Shown here one piece after another: positions 26,355 through 35,418 of a stretch of 64,000 nucleotides of DNA (positions are counted from its first letter, which is position 1; each line of letters begins with the position of its first letter). The translations under genes were made by a program, and so were the position numbers. The DNA is from Nocardioides sp. TRM66260-LWL. GTDB lineage: Bacteria; Actinomycetota; Actinomycetes; Propionibacteriales; Nocardioidaceae. Under the pieces are notes generated by a model, which had not been told where the DNA came from, ran no database searches, and saw only the letters and a list, made by a program, of their open reading frames with translations. Location: assembly GCF_020075545.1 (NCBI RefSeq), contig NZ_JAIQZK010000005.1, positions 248,001-312,000 on the forward strand, given 5' to 3'.

Positions 26355-29045
26355 GTGAGCATCGCGGAGCAGGCGGCCGGTTCGTCGTTCGACGAGTGGG
26401 GCGACGGCCCCGCGGCCTACGCGCCCGGCGAGGCCCCGCCGCCGCGGCCCGGCGAGCGCACGCCCCCGCAGGACATGGCCGCCGAGCAGTCGGTGCTCGG
26501 CGCGATGATGATCAGCAAGGACGCCATCGCCGAGGCCGTCGAGGTGCTGCGCGGGCCCGACTACTACCGGCCCGCGCACGAGGCCATCCACGACGCGATC
26601 GTCGAGCTCTACGGCCGCGGCGAGCCGGTCGACATGATCACCGTCGCCGCCGAGCTGCAGCGCCGCGGCGAGCTCCAGCGCATCGGCGGCGCGCCGTACC
26701 TGCACACGCTCTCGGCCAACGTGCCGATCGCGGCGAACGCCGGCTACTACGCCGAGATCGTGCGCGAGAAGGCGGTGCTGCGTCGGCTGGTCGACGCCGG
26801 CACGCGCATCGTCCAGATGGGCTACGCCGGCGAGGGCGAGGTCGACGACATCGTCGACTCCGCGCAGGCCGAGGTGTTCAAGCTCGCCGACAAGCGCTCG
26901 ACGGAGGACTACGTCCCGCTGAGCGCGATCATGGACTCCGTCCTCGACGAGATCGAGGCGATCGGCAACCGCGAGGCCGGCCTGTACGGCGTGCCCACGG
27001 GCTTCAACGACCTCGACGACCTCACCAACGGCCTGCACTCGGGTCAGATGATCATCGTCGCGGCACGCCCCGCCATGGGGAAGTCGACCTTGGCACTAGA
27101 CTTTTGCCGCGCGGCCTCGATCGCCAACAACCTCACCAGCGCGTTCTTCTCCCTGGAGATGACGCGCTCGGAGATCACGATGCGCCTGCTCTCGGCCGAG
27201 GCGAAGGTGCCGCTGAACCACATCCGCAACGGCCAGATGAGCGACGACGACTGGAACAAGGTCGCCCGCAAGATGGCCGAGGTGTCGGGCTCGCCGATGT
27301 TCATTGACGACAGCCCGAACATGACGATGATGGAGATCCGCGCCAAGGCGCGTCGGCTCAAGCAGAAGCACGACCTGAAGCTGATGGTCATCGACTACCT
27401 GCAGCTGATGAGCTCGGGCAAGAAGGTCGAGTCGCGCCAGCTCGAGGTCTCGGAGTTCTCCCGGCAGATCAAGCTGCTGGCGAAGGAGCTCGAGATCCCG
27501 ATCATCGCGTTGTCCCAGCTCAACCGCGGTCCCGAGCAGCGCGGCGACAAGCGTCCGATGATGAGCGACCTGCGCGAGTCCGGCTGTCTGACCGCCGACA
27601 CCCGACTCGTCCGAGCCGACACCAACGCCGAGATCACGCTCGGCGAGCTGCTCGAGACGGGTGCCGCCGACGTCCCCGTGTGGGCTCTGGACGAGCGGCT
27701 CAAGCTCGTGCCCCGCACGCTGACGCACGCGTTCCCGAGCGGCACGCGTGAGGTCTTCGACGTGACCCTGGCGTCCGGTCGCCGGGTGCGCGCGACCGCC
27801 AATCACCCCTTCCTCACCTACGAGGGCTGGATGCCGCTCGCCGAGCTGACGACGGGCTCGCGGGTCGGCGTCATGCGGCACGTGCCGCCGCCGCTGCAGA
27901 TCACCCCGCGCGATGCCGACGAGATCGTCCTGCTCGCGCACCTCCTCGGCGACGGGTCGTTCGTGCGCCGCCAGCCGATCCGCTACGCCAGCGTCGACGA
28001 GGCCAACCTCACCGCGGTCGCGGAGGCGGCGGCGCGTCGCTTCGGCATCACCGCGATCCGCGACGAGTACGAGGCCGCCCGGGTCACCACGCTCCGGCTG
28101 CCCGCGCCGTTCCGGCTGGCGCGCGGGCGCCGCAACCCGATCGCGGCCTGGCTCGACGAGGACGGCCTCTTCGGTCTGCGCAGCCACGAGAAGTTCGTGC
28201 CCGACTGGGTCTTCGCGCTCCCGAAGGAGCAGGTGGGCCTGTTCGTGCGGCACCTGTGGGCCACCGACGGCTGCGTCCACCTCGACGAGAAGCACCACCT
28301 GGGCCGCGTCTACTACGCGTCGACGAGCCGGCGGCTGGCCGACGACGTCGCGCGGCTGCTGGCTCGCTACAACGTCTTCACCCGGCTCAAGCGCGTCCGC
28401 AAGAGCGGCTACCGCGACAGCTGGCACGTGCACGTCGTCGGCGCGGAGAACCAGCTGCGCTTCCTCGACGACATCGGCGTGCACGGCGCGCGCGGCGAGA
28501 AGGCCGATCGGCTCGCCGCCATGCTGCGTGAGGTGCGGCCCAACACCAACCTCGACACCGTGCCCGAGCAGGTCTGGGGCCGGGTGCGTGAGGTGCTGGC
28601 CGACCAGGGCATGAGCCACCGCGCCTTCGCCGCGGCGATGGGTACCTCGTTCTCGGGCTCGACGATGTGGAAGCGCGCCCCGAGCCGCCAGCGCATGGCG
28701 CGGGTGGCCGAGGTGCTCGGCGACGCCGAGCTCGAGGTGCTCGCCACCAACGACGTCTACTGGGACTCGATCGCCTCCATCGAGCCCGCGGGGGTCGAGC
28801 CGGTCTACGACGCGACCGTGATGGGGGTGCACAACTTCGTCGCGAACGGCATCTGCCTGCACAACAGCATCGAGCAGGACGCCGACATGGTGATCCTGCT
28901 GCACCGCGACGACGTCTACGAGAAGGAGTCGACCCGCCCCGGCGAGGCCGACCTCATCGTCGCCAAGCACCGCAACGGCCCGACCCGCGACATCACCGTG
29001 GCCTTCCAGGGTCACTACTCGCGGTTCGTCGACATGGCGCACTGA
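26355..29045 (+). CDS. dnaB: replicative DNA helicase DnaB, intein-containing
   Basis: An 896-aa precursor. Exteins total 469 residues (1-410 and 838-896) and form a normal DnaB: N-terminal domain (DMAAEQSVLGAMMISKDAIA), linker helix, and a RecA-like ATPase with Walker A ARPAMGKST, Walker B LKLMVIDYLQLM and the LSQLNRGPEQR motif. DnaB unwinds the replication fork ahead of DNA polymerase III. The intein interrupts the segment LRESG|SIEQD, the same site as in the Synechocystis DnaB intein, and the +1 residue is Ser. GTG start with GGAGGG upstream. The protein is inactive until splicing. Confidence 0.97.
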   Translation: MSIAEQAAGSSFDEWGDGPAAYAPGEAPPPRPGERTPPQDMAAEQSVLGAMMISKDAIAEAVEVLRGPDYYRPAHEAIHDAIVELYGRGEPVDMITVAAELQRRGELQRIGGAPYLHTLSANVPIAANAGYYAEIVREKAVLRRLVDAGTRIVQMGYAGEGEVDDIVDSAQAEVFKLADKRSTEDYVPLSAIMDSVLDEIEAIGNREAGLYGVPTGFNDLDDLTNGLHSGQMIIVAARPAMGKSTLALDFCRAASIANNLTSAFFSLEMTRSEITMRLLSAEAKVPLNHIRNGQMSDDDWNKVARKMAEVSGSPMFIDDSPNMTMMEIRAKARRLKQKHDLKLMVIDYLQLMSSGKKVESRQLEVSEFSRQIKLLAKELEIPIIALSQLNRGPEQRGDKRPMMSDLRESGCLTADTRLVRADTNAEITLGELLETGAADVPVWALDERLKLVPRTLTHAFPSGTREVFDVTLASGRRVRATANHPFLTYEGWMPLAELTTGSRVGVMRHVPPPLQITPRDADEIVLLAHLLGDGSFVRRQPIRYASVDEANLTAVAEAAARRFGITAIRDEYEAARVTTLRLPAPFRLARGRRNPIAAWLDEDGLFGLRSHEKFVPDWVFALPKEQVGLFVRHLWATDGCVHLDEKHHLGRVYYASTSRRLADDVARLLARYNVFTRLKRVRKSGYRDSWHVHVVGAENQLRFLDDIGVHGARGEKADRLAAMLREVRPNTNLDTVPEQVWGRVREVLADQGMSHRAFAAAMGTSFSGSTMWKRAPSRQRMARVAEVLGDAELEVLATNDVYWDSIASIEPAGVEPVYDATVMGVHNFVANGICLHNSIEQDADMVILLHRDDVYEKESTRPGEADLIVAKHRNGPTRDITVAFQGHYSRFVDMAH
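27585..28865 (+). other. DnaB intein with LAGLIDADG endonuclease
   Basis: Encodes precursor residues 411-837 (427 aa). Splicing motifs are intact: Cys1 in CLTADTRLV, block B TANHPFLTYEGW, block F VYDATVMGVHNFVANGI and terminal HN followed by Ser. A dodecapeptide homing endonuclease is present with LLAHLLGDGS and LFVRHLWATDG, each keeping its acidic residue. A helix-turn-helix-like segment (EVLADQGMSHRAFAAAMGTS) lies between the endonuclease and block F. All catalytic positions that can be checked are kept, so both splicing and homing may be active. Confidence 0.93.
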
Positions 29046-29057
29046 GGCCGGGTCCGG

Positions 29058-30056
29058 ATGAAGTCGGAGTCGACGTGGAACATCCGACCGCGGGTGGTGG
29101 GTGTCGGTGCGTGGTTCGACGTGCTGCCCGACCGTGTGGTGCATGGCGAGGTCGCCGCGCGGTTTGCTGTCGAGCTCATGCCGTTGCTGGCCGGGAACAT
29201 GTGGAGCGAGGCGTTGGAGCACGCGGTACCGGACCCGTACGCGAAGGTCCACGCGGTGCCGCGGCGGGGCTCGGAGCACTCCTTCGGTCGGCTGGTCTGC
29301 CCGATGGCGATCGGCGAGACGAGGAAGGACGCGTGGTCTGCGGACCTGACCGAGGAGACGTGGTCGGTCTTCGTGGATCGAGTCCGGGGCGGGCAGACCT
29401 GGTCGGACGCGAGCGTCTTCTCCGGTGGCGGGGAGGAGAGGCTTCTGGCGCACTTGGAGATGCGACGCTCGGGTTCGTTGTTGATCTTCGATGACTGCGC
29501 GACGCTGTTCGCGTCGGCTCCGGTGACGCTCGATCGGTCTGATGAGGAGATGGATCAGATCGCGTCCGAGGCGCTGGGCCGCCTCAAGGGGGTGACGGCG
29601 TCGCTGCCGATCGAGCCGATGTATGCCTCCGTCGACTGCGACTCGCAGGACGGCAGGACCTCGGTCGAGGCGGTGTTGCCATACACCATGTCGTGGGAGC
29701 CTGCGCTCCTGCGCGGGTACTCATGGGCCAGCTACGTGAACGCTGCCGTGGTCGAGCGGGTCGGCGGCCGAGCGGTGCTGGAGGAGTCGGGGGCGTTCTG
29801 GTCGATCGAGGACGGCCCGTTCGAGGGCGGGTTGTGGGTGCAGGCGTGTGAGCGGCACTCGGAGTACTCCCGGGTGCAGGCTGCGCGTCTGTTCGACGTG
29901 CTGGCACCGGCGCTGCTCGGGGGCGAGCCGGACATCTGCACGACGCGGCCGGACGCGTTGGTGATGATGCGCGACGCCGCGTCGCATCCGCGGCATCCTG
30001 AGCACGCGACGTGGCTGGCTGCCCAAGAGGCGCAGCCGGCCCCTGGCGCTGGGTGA
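29058..30056 (+). CDS. hypothetical protein, unlike neighbours in base composition
   Basis: A 332-aa soluble protein starting 12 nt after dnaB ends, with no recognised domain. Visible: N-terminal WNIRPRVVGVGAWFDVLPD, central LLIFDDCATLFASAPVTL, C-terminal SWASYVNAAVVERVGGRAVL and GGLWVQACERHSEYSRVQAA. The C-terminal arrangement faintly resembles DUF3396-type (type VI immunity-like) proteins, but this is weak. Codon third positions are visibly less GC-biased than in flanking genes (many TCG/GTT/TTG codons), suggesting recent acquisition. No strong ribosome-binding site before the ATG. Confidence 0.6.
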   Translation: MKSESTWNIRPRVVGVGAWFDVLPDRVVHGEVAARFAVELMPLLAGNMWSEALEHAVPDPYAKVHAVPRRGSEHSFGRLVCPMAIGETRKDAWSADLTEETWSVFVDRVRGGQTWSDASVFSGGGEERLLAHLEMRRSGSLLIFDDCATLFASAPVTLDRSDEEMDQIASEALGRLKGVTASLPIEPMYASVDCDSQDGRTSVEAVLPYTMSWEPALLRGYSWASYVNAAVVERVGGRAVLEESGAFWSIEDGPFEGGLWVQACERHSEYSRVQAARLFDVLAPALLGGEPDICTTRPDALVMMRDAASHPRHPEHATWLAAQEAQPAPGAG

Positions 30057-30100
30057 CGCTGTCACCCCTCATCCACCTGATCGTCGAAGGAGCAGGGTCC

Positions 30101-30502
30101 ATGGGTCTCTCGGTCGATCGCGGGCATGACGGCACCGGCTGGCACACGCTGGAGGACGACGACCCGCGGCAGCTGCCGCTGCGGGTCCACGTCTACGACA
30201 GCGACCTCGCCGGCGTGTGGTGCACCGGCGCGGCCGGCACGGCGGAGCTGTTCCTCGGCTACACCCCCTCCAGATACTTCGAGGACGACGAGGCCTCCAG
30301 CGCCGACGAGCAGGACGTCCGCGCGGGCGTCGAGGTGTTCCGGGCGTTCCTGCTCGAGCACACCGGCTCCGCCCCCGAAGCCGAGCGGCTGCGAGGCTTC
30401 TTCGTCACCGATGACGACGATTCGCCCTACACCTTCGTCGAGGAGGGCCTGACCGAGCTGTTCGACCTCGTCGGCCTGCCCGGCGTCCTCGACGACATCT
30501 GA
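30101..30502 (+). CDS. small acidic hypothetical protein
   Basis: A 133-aa acidic protein, MGLSVDRGHDGTGWHTLEDD at the start and ending LTELFDLVGLPGVLDDI, with an Asp/Glu-rich centre (FEDDEASSADEQD). ATG at 30101 is preferred over an in-frame ATG at 30011 because GAAGGAG precedes it. It lies 44 nt after the previous unknown gene and may be co-transcribed. No family recognised; immunity or anti-factor roles would be speculation. Confidence 0.55.
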   Translation: MGLSVDRGHDGTGWHTLEDDDPRQLPLRVHVYDSDLAGVWCTGAAGTAELFLGYTPSRYFEDDEASSADEQDVRAGVEVFRAFLLEHTGSAPEAERLRGFFVTDDDDSPYTFVEEGLTELFDLVGLPGVLDDI

Positions 30503-30527
30503 ACCGCCCGCCGGCTCGTCGCTGCCG

Positions 30528-31805
30528 TCAGGCGGTGAACGTCCGCACCAGCCGCTCGAGCAGGTCGACGCCGAGCGGCAGGGCCGCCTCGTCGAGGTCG
30601 AAGGCGCGGGTGTGGTGCCCCGAGGGGAGCGTCGAGCCGAGGCCGATGTAGGTGGCCAGGCCGCCGTGGGCCTGCACCCGGCGCATGAGGGCGGTGCCGT
30701 CGTCGCTGGCCACGGACGAGCCGGCGGCCGCGTCGACGACGTCGAGTGCGACGGCGCGGGCGGCTTCGGCGACCGCGGCCACGGCGGCGGGATCGGCGGT
30801 GGCGGTGGTGACCGCGCCGATCAGCTCGACGTCGACCTCCAGGCCGTGCATCTGCGCGGCGCCCGCGAGCATGGCGCGCGCCCGGGCCTCGAGGTCGGCG
30901 TTGACGTCGCCGTCGTCGGCCCGCACCTCCAGCAGCATCTCGGCGGTGTCGGGGACGATGTTGCTCGAGGTGCCGCCGCTGATCCGGCCTACCGACACCC
31001 GGGTGGCGTGCCCGGCCACCCGCGTCATGCCCTGCAGGGCGAGGGTCGCGGACGCTGCGCCGAGGAGGGCGTTGCGGCCGTCCTGCGGATCCAGGGAGGC
31101 GTGGGCTGCGCGGCCGCGGAAGGTCGCTCGGAGCTTGGAGTTGGCCAGCAGCGCGTCGTTCGACGGCTGGACGACGCCGGTGGGCAGGTCGAGCCCCAGG
31201 TGCAGCGCGACGAGCAGCTCGACGTCGTCGAGCAGCCCGGACGCCGCCACGGCGGCACCGCCGCGTCCGCCCTCCTCGGCCGGCTGGAACACCAGCGTGA
31301 CGCGGCCCGGCGGCGGGTCGGCGGTGAGCCGCTCAGCCAGCTCGATCGCGATGCCGACGTGGCCGTCGTGCCCGCAGGCGTGCATGACGCCCGGGTGACG
31401 GGACGCGAACCCGCCCGCCACCGGCGGGTGCGCGGGGTCGTCGGTCTCGGCGATCGGCAGGGCGTCGATGTCGGCGCGCAGCGCGACGTGCGGGGAGCCC
31501 GTGCCCAGGGTGGCCACGACGGCGGTGTGACCCCCGCGCACGAGCGGAAGAAACCGCGGGTCGCCGCCGCCGGCCTCGGCGCGGTGGAAGGCGGCATCGA
31601 GCTCGGCGTCGCTCGGGACGCCGAGGCGCTGGTCGGGCGGCATGGCGTCGGGCCCGGCGATCACCCGCCAGCCGAGGTCGGTGAGGTGCCCGGCGATGCG
31701 GCTGGCGGTGCGGAGCTCGGTGAACCCGACCTCGGGGTGCGCGTGCAGGTCGCGACGCCAGGCGGCGGCCGTCGAGAGGCCGCCGGCGGTCGGCGGGGTG
31801 CTCAC
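30528..31805 (-). CDS. M20D family amidohydrolase, AbgB-like
   Basis: A 425-aa M20D metallo-amidohydrolase. It has RDLHAHPEVGFTE at the N-terminus, the zinc region HACGHDGHVG, catalytic AEEGGRGG, a lid/dimerisation domain (ATFRGRAAHASLDPQDGRNA, GGTSSNIVPDTAEM) and a C-terminal GHHTRAFD. The family hydrolyses N-acyl amino acids, and its members beside AbgT transporters act on p-aminobenzoyl-glutamate or similar dipeptides. GTG at 31805 overlaps the AbgT stop by 4 nt, so import and hydrolysis are coupled. Confidence 0.9.
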   Translation of the reverse strand: MSTPPTAGGLSTAAAWRRDLHAHPEVGFTELRTASRIAGHLTDLGWRVIAGPDAMPPDQRLGVPSDAELDAAFHRAEAGGGDPRFLPLVRGGHTAVVATLGTGSPHVALRADIDALPIAETDDPAHPPVAGGFASRHPGVMHACGHDGHVGIAIELAERLTADPPPGRVTLVFQPAEEGGRGGAAVAASGLLDDVELLVALHLGLDLPTGVVQPSNDALLANSKLRATFRGRAAHASLDPQDGRNALLGAASATLALQGMTRVAGHATRVSVGRISGGTSSNIVPDTAEMLLEVRADDGDVNADLEARARAMLAGAAQMHGLEVDVELIGAVTTATADPAAVAAVAEAARAVALDVVDAAAGSSVASDDGTALMRRVQAHGGLATYIGLGSTLPSGHHTRAFDLDEAALPLGVDLLERLVRTFTA

Positions 31806-33337
31806 AGCCGCACCGGGGCGCCCGGCCCGGTCGGGACGCCCAGCAGGTAGAACGCGATCAGGATGATCACCCAGAACAGGGCCACCGGCAGCACGAAGAG
31901 CGCCATGCGGGCGAAGACCTGGCCGAGGTCGAGGTCGGGGTCGTAGCGACGCGCCTCGTCCTGCAGCACGTAGAGGTACGGGTTCAGCGGGGAGATCGGG
32001 TTCGCGATGGAGTCGCCGATGCGGTAGGTGGCCTGGATGGTGGCCGGGTGGATGCCCAGCCCCACGAAGATCGGCACGAACACCGGCGAGAGCACCGCCC
32101 ACAGCGAGGAGCCGGAGAAGATCACCAGCGCCAGCACCGAGGTGACCAGCAGCGCGAGCAGCAGGGCCGCCAGCCCCCCGACGTGCGCGTCGCGCAGCAG
32201 CGAGGAGCCCTCGACGGCGATCCAGTCGCCCACGCCGCTCCACGCAAACATGGCGATGAACTGACCGGCCGAGAACGCCACGACGATGAAGAACCGCATG
32301 TCCATCACCGCCTCGGCCATCAGCCGCGGCACGTCGTCGGCCCGGGTGATCGTGCCTGCCGCGATGCCGTAGGCGAGCCCGGCGACGAGGAAGGCGATCG
32401 TCACCAGCGGGACGATGCCCTCGAAGAACGGCGAGTCGATCAGCGCGCCGTCCTCGCCCTGCAGCGGGCCGCCGGGGACCAGCCAGGCCGCCACCACGGC
32501 CGCCAGGTAGGCGAGCAGGGCCAGGCCGCCGAGGCGCAGGGCGCGCCGCTGCTGGTCGGTGACGGTGGCGAGGTCGTCGTGCTTGTGCTCGGAGCCGTCG
32601 GCCGCAGTGGGGTCGTACGGTCTCAGGGTCGGCTCGACCCACCGCACCAGCACGGCGGCGACGACGATCGGCAGCACGAGGCCGGCGGCGGCCTGGAACC
32701 AGTAGTTCATCAGCACCGACGTGCTTGCCTCGGTGCCCGACGGCACGGCGGCCGTCGTCAGCGCCGAGAGGTTCGCGTCGAGCGCGCCGATCAGCAGCCC
32801 CGAGCCGTAGCCGGCCGAGAGCCCCGCGAAGGCGCCGAGCATGCCGGCCACCGGGTGGCGTCCGACCGCGCGGAAGGCCAGGGCCGCCAGCGGGGGCAGG
32901 ACGATGAAGCCGGCGTCGCCCATGACGTGGCCCTGGCCCGCGACGAAGCAGACCGCCAGCGGCATCCAGCGTCGCGGCACCCGCGAGAGCGAGGCCGCCA
33001 CGGCGGTGCGCAGCAGGCCCGTGCGCTCCGCGACGCCGACGCCGAGCAGCACCACGAGCACGACCCCGAGCGGCGGGAACCCGATGAAGTTCGGGACGAG
33101 CGTCGTCACGAGGTGCTGCAGCCCGGTGACGGAGAGGATGTTGCGCACCTCGGTAGGCCTCTCGGCCCCGGGCAGCTGCGCGGTGGCGCCCTCGGCGGCG
33201 AGCACGGCCGAGAGGACGCCGGTGGCCAGCAGGAGGTACCAGAACAGGTAGAAGGGGTGCGGGACGAGGCGTCCGACCCGCTCGATCGCGGCGAAGACCC
33301 GTCCGGGCGGACGCGGGCCCGTGACGGTCGCGCTCAT
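31802..33337 (-). CDS. AbgT family transporter
   Basis: A 511-aa secondary transporter with about 12-13 membrane segments and the family's re-entrant regions (GQGHVMGDAGFIVLPPLAAL, SGYG-like AGYGSGLLIGALDANL, IGDSIANPISPLNPYLYVL). E. coli AbgT imports p-aminobenzoyl-glutamate; other members export sulfonamides. The adjoining M20D hydrolase favours uptake of an acylated amino acid. ATG overlaps the upstream gene's stop (ATGA). Confidence 0.92.
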   Translation of the reverse strand: MSATVTGPRPPGRVFAAIERVGRLVPHPFYLFWYLLLATGVLSAVLAAEGATAQLPGAERPTEVRNILSVTGLQHLVTTLVPNFIGFPPLGVVLVVLLGVGVAERTGLLRTAVAASLSRVPRRWMPLAVCFVAGQGHVMGDAGFIVLPPLAALAFRAVGRHPVAGMLGAFAGLSAGYGSGLLIGALDANLSALTTAAVPSGTEASTSVLMNYWFQAAAGLVLPIVVAAVLVRWVEPTLRPYDPTAADGSEHKHDDLATVTDQQRRALRLGGLALLAYLAAVVAAWLVPGGPLQGEDGALIDSPFFEGIVPLVTIAFLVAGLAYGIAAGTITRADDVPRLMAEAVMDMRFFIVVAFSAGQFIAMFAWSGVGDWIAVEGSSLLRDAHVGGLAALLLALLVTSVLALVIFSGSSLWAVLSPVFVPIFVGLGIHPATIQATYRIGDSIANPISPLNPYLYVLQDEARRYDPDLDLGQVFARMALFVLPVALFWVIILIAFYLLGVPTGPGAPVRL

Positions 33338-34599
33338 CGGGGGCCGCCCGTCGCGGGCGCCGGGATGACGCCGTCCTTGGCCAGCGTCGGGACGTCGGCG
33401 GTGACGGTGTCGGGGTAGATCAGGCCGCTGCCGGTGTTGAGGACGACGACCTCCTCGTCGCCGCGCAGCCAGCCGGACTCGCGCAGCCGCCCGACGGCGG
33501 CGAAGCAGGCGGCGCCCTCGGGGCAGATCCACGTGCCCTCCTCGCGGGCCAGCGTGTGCTCGGCGGCGAGCAGCTCGGCGTCGTCGATCGCGATCGCGGT
33601 GCCGCCGGTCTCGTAGACCGCGTCGAGCACGAGGAAGTCGCCCAGCGCCTTCGGCACGGTGATGCCGAACGCGACCGTGCGCGGGTCCGCCGGCGCGACG
33701 CTCTCCCGCGCGCCGCGCTCGAAGGCGTCCACGATCGGCGCGCAGCCCGAGGACTGCACCGCCACCAGCCGCGGCAGCTCGCCGGCGACCCAGCCGAGCT
33801 CCTGCAGCTCGCGCATCGCCTTGTGGATCGCGATGATCCCCACCCCGCCGCCGGTGGGGTAGAGCAGGACGTCGGGGAACCGCCAGCCCAGCTGCTCCGC
33901 GATCTCGTAGCCCATCGTCTTCTTGCCCTCGATGCGGTATGGCTCCTTGAGCGTCGAGGTCTCCTGGTAGCCCGGCCGGTCGGCCACGGCGGCCTGGACC
34001 AGCCGGCCGGCGTCCCCGATCAGCCCGTCGACCAGGAACAGCTCGGCGCCCGCGACGACGCACTCGCGCCGGGTGATCTCGGGGGCGTCGACCGGCATCG
34101 CCACCAGCGCGCCCAGGCCGGCGCGGGCGGCGTAGGCGGCCCAGGCGGCGCCGGCGTTGCCGTTGGTCGGCATCGCGACGCCGCGCACCCCCAGCTCCTT
34201 GGCCCGCGACACCCCGACCGCCGCGCCGCGCGCCTTGAACGCCCCGGTCGGCACCAGGCCCTCGTCCTTCATCAGCAGCCGCGGGACGCCCATCCGCGCC
34301 CCCGCCGTCGGCATCGGCAGCAGCGGCGTCATGCCCTCGCCGAGCGTGACGACGTGCGCGGGGTCCCGCACCGGCAGCACCTCGTGGTAGCGCCACAGGT
34401 CGGGCGCCCGGCCCGCGATCTCGGCGGGCGTGACGGTGGCCGCCACCCGCTCCAGGTCGTAGCGCGCCAGCAGCGGCGCCCCCACCGGCGAGGTGCCCTG
34501 GACGACGTCGGCGTCGTGACGGGTGCCCTCGCGCGAGCACTCGAGGTGGCTGAGGTGGGAGAAGGCGGACGGGCGGGACGGCTGCTCCGAGAACGGCAT
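33334..34599 (-). CDS. threonine-synthase-like PLP enzyme
   Basis: A 421-aa fold-II PLP enzyme: HLECSREG at the N-terminus (a Cys-bearing opening usual in this clade), PLP lysine in PTGAFKARGAAVG, phosphate-binding PTGGGVG, and substrate loop PTNGNAGAAWAAY. It belongs to the threonine synthase family. Its operon with an amidohydrolase and an AbgT transporter points instead to catabolism or salvage of an imported amino acid, possibly a beta-elimination or replacement. ATG at 34599 lies 6 nt after TAGGAA (34606-34611), so the whole operon may start from a leaderless mRNA. Confidence 0.85.
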   Translation of the reverse strand: MPFSEQPSRPSAFSHLSHLECSREGTRHDADVVQGTSPVGAPLLARYDLERVAATVTPAEIAGRAPDLWRYHEVLPVRDPAHVVTLGEGMTPLLPMPTAGARMGVPRLLMKDEGLVPTGAFKARGAAVGVSRAKELGVRGVAMPTNGNAGAAWAAYAARAGLGALVAMPVDAPEITRRECVVAGAELFLVDGLIGDAGRLVQAAVADRPGYQETSTLKEPYRIEGKKTMGYEIAEQLGWRFPDVLLYPTGGGVGIIAIHKAMRELQELGWVAGELPRLVAVQSSGCAPIVDAFERGARESVAPADPRTVAFGITVPKALGDFLVLDAVYETGGTAIAIDDAELLAAEHTLAREEGTWICPEGAACFAAVGRLRESGWLRGDEEVVVLNTGSGLIYPDTVTADVPTLAKDGVIPAPATGGPR

Positions 34600-34774
34600 C
34601 CCTCGTTCCTAGCACCGGCGCGGCTTCGCCGCGGCACCCCGGGGAGGAGGCTCCGGGCGTCCCCCGCACGTGACGGATCTCGCGTGTCCATCGGCGCGGG
34701 ATCTCAGCATCGGGCCGCCGCCGACGATCTAGCCTGCGGGCGGCCTGCCCCTCCCCGACAGAACCGGACCCACC

Positions 34775-35416
34775 ATGAACGAGCCCACCCGCCCCGAGCC
34801 CTCCTCCGCGCCGACGTCGCGGCGCGCGGTCCTGCGGACCGCCGCCTGGACCGCGCCGGCGATCACGACCCTGGCCGCCGCACCGGCGTTCGCCGCGAGC
34901 GGAGCCCCGACGCTCGAGGTGGCGTGGGACCCCAACAGCTTCCGCGGGCCCCTCTACGGCAAGGGCAGCACCGCCGCCACGACGAGCCTCGATCACTCGG
35001 GCGTGTACTTCGGCTTCACGGTGACCGTTCTCGGTGCGACGCTGACCGACCTGACCTGCACGTTCAAGTTCACCGACCTCATCCGGCTCGCGTCGGCCCC
35101 GAAGGCGGTGACGCGCAAGACGACCACGTGGCTGAGCTCCACCGACTACGCCGGCTGGGCGATCAGCCCCGCGGGCGTCGGGTCGCTCCAGAACCCGTAC
35201 GTGTTCAAGCGCACCGACCCGGCGTCGTCGACCACCCTGCGGACCGTCTTCGACGGCGCCACAGGAGGCGACACCACCGTCGACAACAACTTCCCGGCCC
35301 TCATCCTGATCACCGGCACGTACCTGAAGAACGGGAAGTCGACGACGCTGAGCCGGTCGGTCACCCTGTACTTCGACCCCGGCACCGACGGCTACCTGAT
35401 GGCGACGGTCGGCTGA
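34775..35416 (+). CDS. Tat-exported hypothetical protein
   Basis: A 213-aa protein with a twin-arginine signal (TSRRAVLRTAAWTAPAITTL, cleavage likely after AFA) and a mature ~170-residue, Ser/Thr-rich, probably all-beta domain (VYFGFTVTVLGATLTDLTC, GTYLKNGKSTTLSRSVTLYF). No enzyme motif. A TAGCCT box at 34730-34735 is a candidate promoter. It is followed 2 nt later by an SGNH hydrolase gene, so the two are probably co-expressed. Confidence 0.7.
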   Translation: MNEPTRPEPSSAPTSRRAVLRTAAWTAPAITTLAAAPAFAASGAPTLEVAWDPNSFRGPLYGKGSTAATTSLDHSGVYFGFTVTVLGATLTDLTCTFKFTDLIRLASAPKAVTRKTTTWLSSTDYAGWAISPAGVGSLQNPYVFKRTDPASSTTLRTVFDGATGGDTTVDNNFPALILITGTYLKNGKSTTLSRSVTLYFDPGTDGYLMATVG

Positions 35417-35418
35417 CC

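Noticed and set aside
25906..26358. 150-aa open frame upstream of dnaB
   Set aside because: No family resemblance, Arg/Pro-rich, and it spans the DnaA-box-like sites and dnaB promoter.
29058..30502. Toxin-antitoxin pair
   Set aside because: Gene sizes, 44-nt spacing and lack of any toxin or antitoxin motif do not support it.
30528..32642. 704-aa fusion of AbgT frame-shadow with the amidohydrolase
   Set aside because: The part upstream of 31805 is an out-of-frame reading of abgT; the GTG at 31805 with the 4-nt overlap is the natural start.
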